Source: Streptomyces beihaiensis (GTDB lineage Bacteria > Actinomycetota > Actinomycetes > Streptomycetales > Streptomycetaceae). From it: a DNA stretch of 63,830 nt. Under the pieces are notes generated by a model. That model had not been told where the DNA came from. It did not search any database and saw only the letters and a program-made list of their open reading frames with translations. Within the stretch, counting starts at the first letter, position 1; each line of letters opens with the position of its first letter. The stretch lies in assembly GCF_026274175.1 (NCBI RefSeq), contig NZ_JAPHNL010000157.1:1-63830 (forward strand), given 5' to 3'. Shown here in pieces: positions 42,012 to 50,507 of this stretch. A program made the position numbers and the translations under genes.

Positions 42012-43544
42012 ATGGTTCGTTCTTCACGACGTCGACGTCCCACCCTCCTCGCCCTGCTGGCCGTGCTCGTGGCCGCGCCGTTCGCGCTGGCAGCCGCGCC
42101 TCCCGAGACGGCCTCACCGGGGGTCTCATCAGGCATCTCACCGGGCTCCCCGGCTCTGTTGACCGGGGACAGCGCCGCACCGTCGGGCACCGGTCGGCAG
42201 GTGGAGCGGTTCAAGCACCACCTGTCCGAGTCCGGCTACGTGTCTCAGTCGGGCAGCGAAAGCGTCTTCGACCTCAACGGCAGGTACTGCGACGGAACTG
42301 TCTTCAGCGCCCTGTGGCCCAACCCCCAGTCGCCCTACATCCTCACCGGACTGCCCGAGGTACCGGGGCAGGCCCCCAACACCAACCCACCCAGGACGTG
42401 GCGCCTGAGGCAGGACGAGGCCGTCGTGCTGATCGGCAGAACGCCACCGCCGGAGGCGTACTTCGGCTTCGACCTCACCCGGGTCAAAGGTTCGCTGCAC
42501 ACCGGACCGATCATGTGGCCCTCCGTTGTCGACCCGGTCAACAACGAGACGGTGCGCACCACCGGCAAGTCACCGTACGGCCGCCCGTTCGCCCTGGTGA
42601 TCACGGGCAACCGGCACACCAGGGAGGAGGTCGACCAGATGCTGGCGGCCTCCGGGCTGGGCGACGGGACGAACAACATGACGATCCCTCCGGCCATGTA
42701 CCGGCTCGGCCTCGGCAAGCGTTCCGACCAGTTCCTGCTCGGCATCCGCACGGTTCTGGCCAAGCCCGGCCTGGAGAAGAAGCTCGACGACTACCGCGCG
42801 AAGCCCCCGCTGCAGGTCTTCCGGGTGCGGCCGCGCGGCGGCTCCGAGAACCAGACGAAGCCCGTCTACGGTCCCGCCCCCCTGCCGGTCCCCCGGATGC
42901 GCGTCTCCGGGACCGGCGCCACCGAACTCGACCTCAACCCCACGCTGCAGAAGCTGCGTCGACGGATCATCGCCGCCCACCCCGGCTACAAGGCACAGGA
43001 CATCGTCGTCAGGCGCGGCTTCGAGGAGTCGAATCCCGGCCTGCAGGAGAACCTGCTGACCAAGCCGCCCCTCACGGGAGTGGACGCGCTGTCCAACGAC
43101 GCCGACGACCCGATCACCCGCAACTTCCGCCTGCCGAACGGCTCCTTCGTCGTCGCCTACGGCACCAACCACGTGGCCACCCGGCAGGCCAGTTACTCCA
43201 GTGTCACGATGTACGCGGGCCCCAAGGCGGCCGTGTCGCTGGCCGCGCGGAACAACCGTGATCTGCGGGGCAGCGCACGGGACTTCCTCGCCGACCGTCC
43301 CGACGCGGACAAGTTCTACGCCTGGACCTTCAGCCGCGCCGGCAGCGCCGGACCCACCGGGCCGCACGTGACCGAACTCCCGTCCACCAGCACGAAATTC
43401 TGCTCCCAGTACGGCACCGACAGGCCCGTCGACATGACCACGCTCCGCGCCGTGGCCCGCGCCTACGCGCAGCCCGGGACGAACACCCGCCCCGCCATGT
43501 CGTCCCTCCTCCTGGACCGGCTGCTGGTCTTCACGCCCAAGTAA
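42012..43544 (+). CDS. Secreted protein of unknown function
   Basis: 510 aa. Signal peptide MVRSSRRRRPTLLALLAVLVAAPFALAAA. The mature protein has no motif I can name. It includes FDLNGRYCDGTVFSALWP, EAYFGFDLTRVKG and a C-terminal TKFCSQYGTDRPVDMTTL, and the conserved-looking aromatic and Gly residues suggest a folded extracellular domain. It stands alone and is followed by a hairpin. Confidence 0.75.
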   Translation: MVRSSRRRRPTLLALLAVLVAAPFALAAAPPETASPGVSSGISPGSPALLTGDSAAPSGTGRQVERFKHHLSESGYVSQSGSESVFDLNGRYCDGTVFSALWPNPQSPYILTGLPEVPGQAPNTNPPRTWRLRQDEAVVLIGRTPPPEAYFGFDLTRVKGSLHTGPIMWPSVVDPVNNETVRTTGKSPYGRPFALVITGNRHTREEVDQMLAASGLGDGTNNMTIPPAMYRLGLGKRSDQFLLGIRTVLAKPGLEKKLDDYRAKPPLQVFRVRPRGGSENQTKPVYGPAPLPVPRMRVSGTGATELDLNPTLQKLRRRIIAAHPGYKAQDIVVRRGFEESNPGLQENLLTKPPLTGVDALSNDADDPITRNFRLPNGSFVVAYGTNHVATRQASYSSVTMYAGPKAAVSLAARNNRDLRGSARDFLADRPDADKFYAWTFSRAGSAGPTGPHVTELPSTSTKFCSQYGTDRPVDMTTLRAVARAYAQPGTNTRPAMSSLLLDRLLVFTPK

Positions 43545-43559
43545 GCCTGAGCAAGCCGC

Positions 43560-43593
43560 GGGCGGGTGACGTGGAGCGCGCGGTCACCCGCCC
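43560..43593 (+). terminator. Hairpin after the secreted protein gene
   Basis: 11-base stem GGGCGGGTGAC / GTCACCCGCCC with a 12-base loop, 15 bases after the stop. The rest of 43594-44046 contains no supported gene. Confidence 0.6.
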
Positions 43594-44046
43594 CCGCACC
43601 CGCCGGCCACGGCACCGCCCATGTGCCGCGGCGGGACGGACGACCGGCCGGGGAAAACTTGCCCCGGCGCCCCCCTCACCGACGCGCCGAGACCCGGGCA
43701 CCGAGCCGGTGTCACGACCTGGTTGCGCTCCCTCCACACCCCGCCGAGGCCCTCGTCGTCAGGTCCACCGGGCTTGCGCCGGCGGCGGTGGTCTCCGGTG
43801 GCACGGGCACTCCGGCGCCAGGGTGGGTTCACCCGGTCGTCGCGGCAACCCCACAACACCTGCATTGACATGCCCTTGACCAGCCGAAGTCGGCGGTCGC
43901 ATGGTGAAACCCCTCGGCCCGACATCGGCCTGACACTCCGTCACCGACCGGGGCTCCTTTCCCCGCAGCCCTTCCGCACCCGAACTTCCCACCGCACGAA
44001 TCCGCCTCGAAACATCTCGAACCACCTCACACAACACGGAGGCTTG

Positions 44047-45360
44047 ATGCCACGCAGCCCGATATCCTCCGGCCCCCCGGTGATCCGCCGACGACAACGC
44101 AGCATGGCAGCCGCTCTCACCGCACTGCTCACGTTCGCCGCCACCGCCCTCACCGTCGGCCTCGCCACGGGCGCCGCGGCCGCCACCACACCTACGACTA
44201 CTGCGGCGAGCACAACGGGCTTCGGCTGCTCGCATCCCGTACGCGCCGGACAGGCCCGCTGTTACGGCCTCCTGGAGGGCCTGCGCACCGCCACGGGCCG
44301 CCTGTCACCGTTCACCACCGGGTCCCCCACCACCACCGGGTATGTGCCCTCCGACCTGCGATCCGCCTACCACCTCGGCGGCACCTCCGGCTCCGGCCGG
44401 ACCGTGGCGATCGTCGACGCCATGGACGACCCGAACGCGGAGTCCGACCTGGCCGCCTACCGCAGCGCCTACGGGCTGCCGGCCTGCACCACCGCCAACG
44501 GCTGCTTCCGCAAGGTGAACCAGCACGGTCAGGCGTCGCCGCTGCCCTCCGGTGACTACGGGTGGGCCGAGGAGATCAGCCTCGACCTCGACATGGTCTC
44601 GGCGATCTGCCCCGGCTGCCACATCCTCCTGGTCGAGTCCGACTCGGCGAACGTCCCCGACCTCATGACGGCCGAGGACACCGCCGCCGGCACCCCGGGG
44701 GTCGTCTCCGTCTCCAACAGCTGGGGTGGCCCCGAGGACAGCACCACCACCGGCACCGACCCGCACTTCGACCACCCGGGCGTCGCGATCACAGCCAGTT
44801 CGGGCGACTCCGGCTACGGCGTCTCCTGGCCGGCCTCCTCCTCGTACGTCACCGCTGTGGGCGGCACCTCCCTGAAGAAGGCGTCCAACACGCGCGGCTG
44901 GACCGAGTCCGCCTGGAGCGGCGCGGGTTCGGGCTGCTCGGCGCAGGAGGCCAAGCCGTCCTGGCAGCACGACCCCGGCTGCGCGAAGCGCGCCGTCACG
45001 GACGTGTCCGCGGTCGCCGACCCGCAGACCGGGGTGGCGGTCCGCGACACGTACAACAGCTGCGGCGGCGGCACCCTGTGCGACACCTTCCTCCAACTCG
45101 GGCTCGCCAAGGGCGCCGACGGATGGGTCCAGGTCGGCGGCACCAGCGCCTCCTCGCCGATCATCGCGAGCGTCTACGCACTGGCCGGCAACACCTCGCA
45201 GGTCGTCGGCGGCTCGTACCCGTACAGCCACACGTCGGCACTCAACGACGTCACCACCGGCAACAACGGCTCCTGCGGAGGCAGTTACCTCTGCACGGCA
45301 GGACCGGGCTACGACGGCCCGACCGGCCTGGGCACCCCCGACGGAACAGGCGCCTTCTGA
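44047..45360 (+). CDS. Secreted S53 (sedolisin-type) serine peptidase without a classical prodomain
   Basis: 437 aa. Signal peptide at residues about 20-45. Catalytic segments: EEISLDLDMVSAICPGCHI (Glu and Asp of the Ser-Glu-Asp triad), SSGDSGYG (oxyanion Asp), GGTSASSPIIA (Ser). The C-terminal GPGYDGPTGLGTPDG fits the Ca2+ site. Only about 60 residues separate the signal peptide from the catalytic start, too short for the usual pro-kumamolisin domain of about 150. It should act on proteins at acid pH. Confidence 0.9.
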   Translation: MPRSPISSGPPVIRRRQRSMAAALTALLTFAATALTVGLATGAAAATTPTTTAASTTGFGCSHPVRAGQARCYGLLEGLRTATGRLSPFTTGSPTTTGYVPSDLRSAYHLGGTSGSGRTVAIVDAMDDPNAESDLAAYRSAYGLPACTTANGCFRKVNQHGQASPLPSGDYGWAEEISLDLDMVSAICPGCHILLVESDSANVPDLMTAEDTAAGTPGVVSVSNSWGGPEDSTTTGTDPHFDHPGVAITASSGDSGYGVSWPASSSYVTAVGGTSLKKASNTRGWTESAWSGAGSGCSAQEAKPSWQHDPGCAKRAVTDVSAVADPQTGVAVRDTYNSCGGGTLCDTFLQLGLAKGADGWVQVGGTSASSPIIASVYALAGNTSQVVGGSYPYSHTSALNDVTTGNNGSCGGSYLCTAGPGYDGPTGLGTPDGTGAF

Positions 45361-45440
45361 CGAAGGCGTCCACCCCCGCCTCCCGAGGGCCGGGCCCGCA
45401 CCGCCTCACGGGGGCGCGGGCCCGGCCCCTCTCCCCTCGG

Positions 45441-47009
45441 TCACAGGTCGTTGCCCGCGTAGGAGAGGTTGAAGCTCTTGTTGGCCAGCGGGAAGTCCGG
45501 GACGATCGTGTCCGCCATGGCCACGGGCAGCGCGGGCCAGTTGAAGAAGGACGGGTCGACCGGCTTGACGCGGGTGAGTGTGCTGTCCGGGGCGAGTTCG
45601 ACGCGGGTGACGATCGTGCCGCGCCAGCCCTCCGCGATCCCCACGCCCGAGCGTGGGCCCTCTCCGGAGAGCGGCGCGGACCAGGCACCGGCGGTCAGGT
45701 CCTCGGCGAAGTGGGTGATCAGGGCCAGCGACGCGTCGATCTCCTCGGCGCGGACCAGGAAGCGGGCCAGCACGTCTCCGGTGGTGTGTACGGGGACGTT
45801 CAGCCTGGCGCCGTTGCCGTCGCCATTGCCGTGGCCGTGGCCGTAGTCGGTGAAGGGGTGCGTGGTCCTCGCGTCGACGGCCAGGCCGCTGGCTCGGGCC
45901 ACATAGCCCAGGCAGCCGATCTCCCGAGCCGCCTCGGGCTTCAGGACGGCGGTCGCCGTGAGACGGTCGCGGACCGTGGAGTGGCCGAGCGCGAGAGCGG
46001 TGATCTCCCGGATGTCCTCGCCCAGCGCCCTCAGGCGGTGCGGGTCGGGCACGGCGTGGAGCACCGCGCCGCCGGGGACCACGCCACCGCGCAGGAGGCG
46101 GTGTCCGGTGATCTCCCGGTTGAGGCGCAGGAGTTGTTCTCGTACGCGCTGGGCTTGGGCGTTGAGGACGGCGTGGCCGACGTCGTTGCAGAGCATGCCC
46201 AGGTCGGCGACGTGGTTGTGGACGCGCTCCAGCTCCAGGAGGAGGGCGCGGGCACGGGCCGCTTCGGGCGGCGCCTCGGTGCCCGTGGCCTCCTCCACCG
46301 CCAGGCAGTACGCCAGCGCGTGGCCCACCGCCGTGTCGCCGCTGATGCGCTCCGCCAGCGGCAGGCCGTCGGTGGCGGCGCGCCCTTCGAAGAGTTTTTC
46401 CACACCCTTGTGGACGAACCAGAGGCGGGCCTTGAGCTTGAGGACGGTCTCACCGACGACCGAGAAGCGGAAGTGACCCGGTTCGATGAGTCCCGCGTGG
46501 ACAGGGCCGACCGGGATCTCGTAGACGCCGTCGCCCTCGACCTCCAGGAACGGGTAGGGGCCCTCCTGCTCACCGAAGGGCGGCGGCTCGCCCGCGCCCG
46601 GCGCCATCGGGTACCAGCCCCGAGGCCAGTGGAAGTGGCGGACGAGGCGGCGGGGCTGGGGGTGGCCGAGCGGCACGATGCCGAACAGGTCGTGCGTCTC
46701 GCGCTCGAACCGGCCTGCTGGAAAGGAGAGTTCGGCGAGGCTCGGGATCTCGGGGCGGTCCGGGTCCAGGCGCACGTGGAGCTCCGTGCGGGTGTCCGGC
46801 GGGCCCGCGACGAAGAGGTGCACGACTCGGATGCCCTCGGGCCGGTCGTGGCGCTCACCGTTGCGGTCACCGCGGCGGTGGCCCTTACCCCGGGCGTCAC
46901 CGTGGGTGTCCGGGTGGGCTGCCACCAAGGCCAGACGGTACCCCTCTGACAGCAACTCCGCTGCCCTTCGCGGCAGTTCGTCCGGCGTGATCTCGTAGGT
47001 GGTGCGCAT
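45441..47009 (-). CDS. Ehr-complex large subunit (NuoCD/HyfG-like) lacking Ni-Fe ligands
   Basis: 522 aa. Residues 1 to about 150 are a NuoC-like domain (SFPAGRFERETHDLFGIVPLGHP), the remainder NuoD/hydrogenase-like (VHAGLIEPGHFRFSVVGE, HKGVEKLFEG). The hydrogenase L1 motif ERxCGxC reads ERISGDTAVG and the C-terminal DPCxxC is replaced by FNLSYAGNDL, so no Ni-Fe centre can bind. This is the hallmark of energy-converting hydrogenase-related (Ehr) complexes. A His/Gly/Asn repeat (GHGHGNGDGNG) interrupts the C-terminal half. Last gene of the operon. Confidence 0.88.
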   Translation of the reverse strand: MRTTYEITPDELPRRAAELLSEGYRLALVAAHPDTHGDARGKGHRRGDRNGERHDRPEGIRVVHLFVAGPPDTRTELHVRLDPDRPEIPSLAELSFPAGRFERETHDLFGIVPLGHPQPRRLVRHFHWPRGWYPMAPGAGEPPPFGEQEGPYPFLEVEGDGVYEIPVGPVHAGLIEPGHFRFSVVGETVLKLKARLWFVHKGVEKLFEGRAATDGLPLAERISGDTAVGHALAYCLAVEEATGTEAPPEAARARALLLELERVHNHVADLGMLCNDVGHAVLNAQAQRVREQLLRLNREITGHRLLRGGVVPGGAVLHAVPDPHRLRALGEDIREITALALGHSTVRDRLTATAVLKPEAAREIGCLGYVARASGLAVDARTTHPFTDYGHGHGNGDGNGARLNVPVHTTGDVLARFLVRAEEIDASLALITHFAEDLTAGAWSAPLSGEGPRSGVGIAEGWRGTIVTRVELAPDSTLTRVKPVDPSFFNWPALPVAMADTIVPDFPLANKSFNLSYAGNDL

Positions 47010-47013
47010 CGGC

Positions 47014-48576
47014 TCAATGCCCTCCGATCGTCTGGGCGGCGGCGTGCAGCACACCGGCGAGTGGGCCGAGCCAGATCCCCAGGGCGGTACACGCGGCCAG
47101 CCCCACCGCCAGTGGCCAGAGGGCGGAGCCCTCGGAGCCCTCGGAGGCTTCGGAGCCCTCGGAGTCCTCGGAGGCTCCGGGCGGGGCCGGCATCCGTGCC
47201 GGGACCGGTATCCGTGCCGGGACCGGCGTCGGGCCGAGCAGCATGCGGGACGTACGGGCGGCCAGCGCGGCCAGGGCCGTGAGGACCAGGAGCAGGGCGA
47301 CCGCCGTCGCCCACGCCAGGGGACCTCCGGCCAGGAAACCCGCCCGGGCCAGGGCCAGTTCCGACGCGAACAGGCTGAACGGCGGGAACCCCAGCAGCGC
47401 CACCACCGCGCATCCGAGCATGCCCGCGGACACGGGAGTACGGGCGAGCAGCCCGCGAACGCGGCCGATCCTCGCCGTACCGGTCAGGTGCAGCACGCGG
47501 CCGGAGGCGCAGAACGCCACCGACTTGGCCAGGCCGTGGCCCGCGATGTGCAGCAGGGCCGCCGTCAGGGCGAGCGGTGTGCCGATGGCCGCGGCCAGGG
47601 CCGTCAGACTCATGTGTTCCATCGAGGAATAGGCCAGCATCCGCTTGTAGTCGCGCTGGGCGAGCAGCAGTCCGGCCGCGAGCGCGAGGGTGAGCAGCGC
47701 GATCCCGGCCAGCAGGGTCCTGGTGAAGCCGGTGCCGAGGGCCGCGTCCGCGATGACCCGGTAGCGCAGGATCGCCGCGAACGCCACGGACAGCAGTACG
47801 CCCGACATGAGCGCGGAGACCGGCGCGGGTGCCTGGCTGTGCGCGTCGGGAAGCCAGGCGTGCAGCGGTACGAGCCCCGCCTTCGTACCGAACCCGAGGA
47901 CGATCAGGGTGATGCCGAGACGGGTGACCGCCGGGTCGAGCCGGTCGGCGTGGGCGACCAGCGTCGGCCAGTCGAGCGCCCATGCCTCCGCGATGCCCGC
48001 CTGCCGGGCCGCGTAGTAGATCAGCACCGTGCCGAGGAAGGCGAGCGCGATGCCCGCCGAGCAGATCACCACGTACTTCCAGGCGGCCTCGACGGACGTA
48101 CGCGTACGCCGGTGGCCGACCAGGAACGCGGTGACGATGGTCGTCGCCTCCACCGCCACCCACAGCACACCCAGGTTGCCGGTGACCACCGCCAGGCACA
48201 TCGCGGCGAGGAACGCGTGGACGAGGACGTGATAGCGCCACACCGTACGGTCCGTCGCGCGCCCCGCGGCCCGCTCGCCCGCCAGGTACGCGGGCGTCGC
48301 GCCGCAGGCGATCAGCGCGACCGCGCCGACGACCAGCAGCATCCACGCGGTCAGCGCGTCGCCGCGCAACAGACCGGCGTACGCGCGGATCGGCGCGCCC
48401 GGGGCCGAGGCGGCGGCCGACACCGCGAGCAGGGCGCCGCAGGCGAGGATCACCAGCGCAGAGACGAGGCCGGCCGAGCCCGTGAGGCGGCGTCGGCCCG
48501 TGCCGGCCGCCGCGTACGCCGCGGCGACGAGCAGCGGTACGGCGGCGGGTGCGGTCAGCACCAGCGTGGCGTTCAT
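47014..48576 (-). CDS. Ehr antiporter-like subunit (HyfF/NuoN type)
   Basis: 520 aa, about 14 membrane segments. Conserved TM7-TM8 Lys region GFGTKAGLVPLHAWLPDAHSQAPAPVSALMSG and the HGLAKSVAFCASG helix of proton-pumping subunits. The C-terminal loop carries a SEDSEGSEASEGSEGS tract encoded by a 9-bp repeat (47125-47180). It should translocate H+ or Na+. The start shares one base with the HyfE-like stop. Confidence 0.9.
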   Translation of the reverse strand: MNATLVLTAPAAVPLLVAAAYAAAGTGRRRLTGSAGLVSALVILACGALLAVSAAASAPGAPIRAYAGLLRGDALTAWMLLVVGAVALIACGATPAYLAGERAAGRATDRTVWRYHVLVHAFLAAMCLAVVTGNLGVLWVAVEATTIVTAFLVGHRRTRTSVEAAWKYVVICSAGIALAFLGTVLIYYAARQAGIAEAWALDWPTLVAHADRLDPAVTRLGITLIVLGFGTKAGLVPLHAWLPDAHSQAPAPVSALMSGVLLSVAFAAILRYRVIADAALGTGFTRTLLAGIALLTLALAAGLLLAQRDYKRMLAYSSMEHMSLTALAAAIGTPLALTAALLHIAGHGLAKSVAFCASGRVLHLTGTARIGRVRGLLARTPVSAGMLGCAVVALLGFPPFSLFASELALARAGFLAGGPLAWATAVALLLVLTALAALAARTSRMLLGPTPVPARIPVPARMPAPPGASEDSEGSEASEGSEGSALWPLAVGLAACTALGIWLGPLAGVLHAAAQTIGGH

Positions 48577-49451
48577 CAGTCGTGCAGCTCCCGCAGGTCG
48601 TCGATGTCGGTCGTGCCGAACGCGGCCCGCACACGGGTGGTGAGGGTCTGCAGCACCAGTACCGCGAGCAACACGTCGAAGGAGACGCCGAGTTCGACGA
48701 TCAGCGGCACGCCCGAGGTGGCGAGGAAGGCGATGGCGGTGATGCCGTTGTCCAGGAGCAGGAAGCCGACCAGCTGGGCCGGCGCCCGGCGCCGGGTGAC
48801 CAGGACGAAGAAGCCGATCAGGACCACGGCGAGGCCCACCGGCAGGGCGCGGGTGGCCGGTGTCGGGTTCAGCTCGGTCAGCGGGCGCGCCACGGCGTAG
48901 GCGAGGAGGGTCAGCAGGGCGGCGGTCAGGAGGGAGGCCGCGACATTGACCAGGGGGCGGGCCTCGCGGTCCTCCTGGACCTCCCGGGCCTTGTGGACCT
49001 CGCGGGCCTCCCCGACCTCGCGGGCCTCCCCGACCTCGCGCGCCCTGTGGCGCCCGTCGTCCCCTCCCGACGCGTCCGACCCCGCCGCCGTTACAGTCGG
49101 CGTAGCCGTTACCGACCCCGTCGCCGTCGCCGTTACCGACCCCGTCGCCGTTACCGTCGCCGTCGCCGTTACCGACCCCGTCGCCGTTACCGTCGCCGTC
49201 GGCGTCCGGCGGATCACATACGGCAGCACACCCGCCCGCAGCGCCCCCACACCGAGGCCCACGCCGACCAGGTCCCACCGCCTCTCGTGGGCGCCGAGCA
49301 GTACCGCGACGGCCGCGAGCGCTACGCCCTGGAACGCGAACAGCCGCACCATCGCGGTGAGTTCGCGGCGCCACAGTACGACGACCGCCGCCAGCAGGAA
49401 GGCCCCGCAGGCCAGGTCCAGGAGCTGGGGGTACGCGCCGCCGCCGGTCAT
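48576..49451 (-). CDS. Ehr subunit HyfE-like, with repeat-encoded insertion
   Basis: 291 aa against about 215 usual for HyfE. The first three membrane helices (LLDLACGAFLLAAVVVLW ...) are followed at residues about 82-155 by a hydrophilic insertion: TATVTATGSVTATATVTATG-type repeats, then REVGEAREVGEAREVHKAREV, both encoded by in-frame tandem repeats (49088-49205 and 48975-49040). The rest, VNVAASLLTAALLTLLAYAVARPL and GVPLIVELGVSFDVLLAVLVL, is normal and matches the NuoK-like end. The ATG overlaps the HyfC-like stop. Confidence 0.88.
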   Translation of the reverse strand: MTGGGAYPQLLDLACGAFLLAAVVVLWRRELTAMVRLFAFQGVALAAVAVLLGAHERRWDLVGVGLGVGALRAGVLPYVIRRTPTATVTATGSVTATATVTATGSVTATATGSVTATPTVTAAGSDASGGDDGRHRAREVGEAREVGEAREVHKAREVQEDREARPLVNVAASLLTAALLTLLAYAVARPLTELNPTPATRALPVGLAVVLIGFFVLVTRRRAPAQLVGFLLLDNGITAIAFLATSGVPLIVELGVSFDVLLAVLVLQTLTTRVRAAFGTTDIDDLRELHD

Positions 49452-50497
49452 GACCCCGCTCCGTTCAGGAAGTACGAGGCGGCCACGGCGAGCAGCGCCA
49501 GCAGGAACGAACCCGCGAGCAGTTCCGGCACCCGGAACAGCCGCACCTTCGCCCAGAGCACCTCGGCCGCGGCGAGCACCGCGGCAAGGACGCACACCTT
49601 CGCCGCGAACGCCACCAGCGCGATCGCGAGCGCCGCCCACGAGCCGCTGGTGGCGATCGCCCACGGCGCGAAGAGCGAGGACAGCAGGCCGAGCAGCAGG
49701 GTGAGCCGCATCTGGGCGCCCAGTTCGACCAGGGCCAGGTCCGGGCCCGCGTACTCCAGTGTCATCGCCTCGTGGATCATCGTCAGTTCCAGGTGCGTGG
49801 ACGGGTTGTCCACCGGGATGCGGCCGGTCTCCGCGATCACCGCCACCGCGAGCGCGGCGGCGGCGAGCAGACCGGCCGGAGAGGCGAGGCGAGCCGGTTC
49901 GTGCGCGGCTCCGGAGACGATGGCGGGGATGTTGGTCGTGCCGGCCGGTATCGACAGCGCGAACACCGAGAGCAGGATGGTCGGTTCGACCAGCGCGGCG
50001 ATCGTCATCTCCCGCGAGGCGCCCATCCCGCCGAACGCCGTGCCGGTGTCGAGCCCGGCCAGGGCCAGAGCGAACGTGCCGAGCGCGATCAGGGCCACCA
50101 CCACGATCAGGTCCGCGTGCGAACTGACCGGGGTGTCGGTGGACAGCAACGGGACCAGTGCCGCGGCGACCACGGTCGTGGCGACCAGGAGGGCGGGGGC
50201 GGCCCGGAAGGCGGGCCCCGTCCCCACCGGCGTGATGGACTCCTTGCGCAGCAGTTTGCGCGTGTCCCGCCACGGCTGGAGCACTCCGGCACCGGCCCGC
50301 CCCTCCAGGCGGGCCCGCACCTGCCGCATCCACCCGGTCAGCAGCGGCGCTCCCGCCACGACCACGAGGATCTGTGCGGCCACGGCCGCGTACCCGACCG
50401 CTCCGGCGGTTCCGGCGGTTCCGGCGGTTCCGGCGGTTCCGGCGGTTCCGGCGGTCAGGGCGGTTCCGATGGGTACGGATGTGCTCATGGCTTCCAT
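49448..50497 (-). CDS. Ehr membrane subunit HyfC/HycD-like (NuoH type)
   Basis: 349 aa, eight or so membrane helices. Family loop: ETGRIPVDNPSTHLELTMIHEAM with the acidic residues of the quinone/energy-coupling E-channel. The N-terminus has GTAGTAGTAGTAGTAG from a 9-bp repeat at 50404-50457. It anchors the peripheral arm and couples electron flow to ion movement. ATG 50488 is an alternative start. Confidence 0.9.
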   Translation of the reverse strand: MEAMSTSVPIGTALTAGTAGTAGTAGTAGTAGAVGYAAVAAQILVVVAGAPLLTGWMRQVRARLEGRAGAGVLQPWRDTRKLLRKESITPVGTGPAFRAAPALLVATTVVAAALVPLLSTDTPVSSHADLIVVVALIALGTFALALAGLDTGTAFGGMGASREMTIAALVEPTILLSVFALSIPAGTTNIPAIVSGAAHEPARLASPAGLLAAAALAVAVIAETGRIPVDNPSTHLELTMIHEAMTLEYAGPDLALVELGAQMRLTLLLGLLSSLFAPWAIATSGSWAALAIALVAFAAKVCVLAAVLAAAEVLWAKVRLFRVPELLAGSFLLALLAVAASYFLNGAGS

Positions 50498-50507
50498 GGG
50501 TTCGTTC

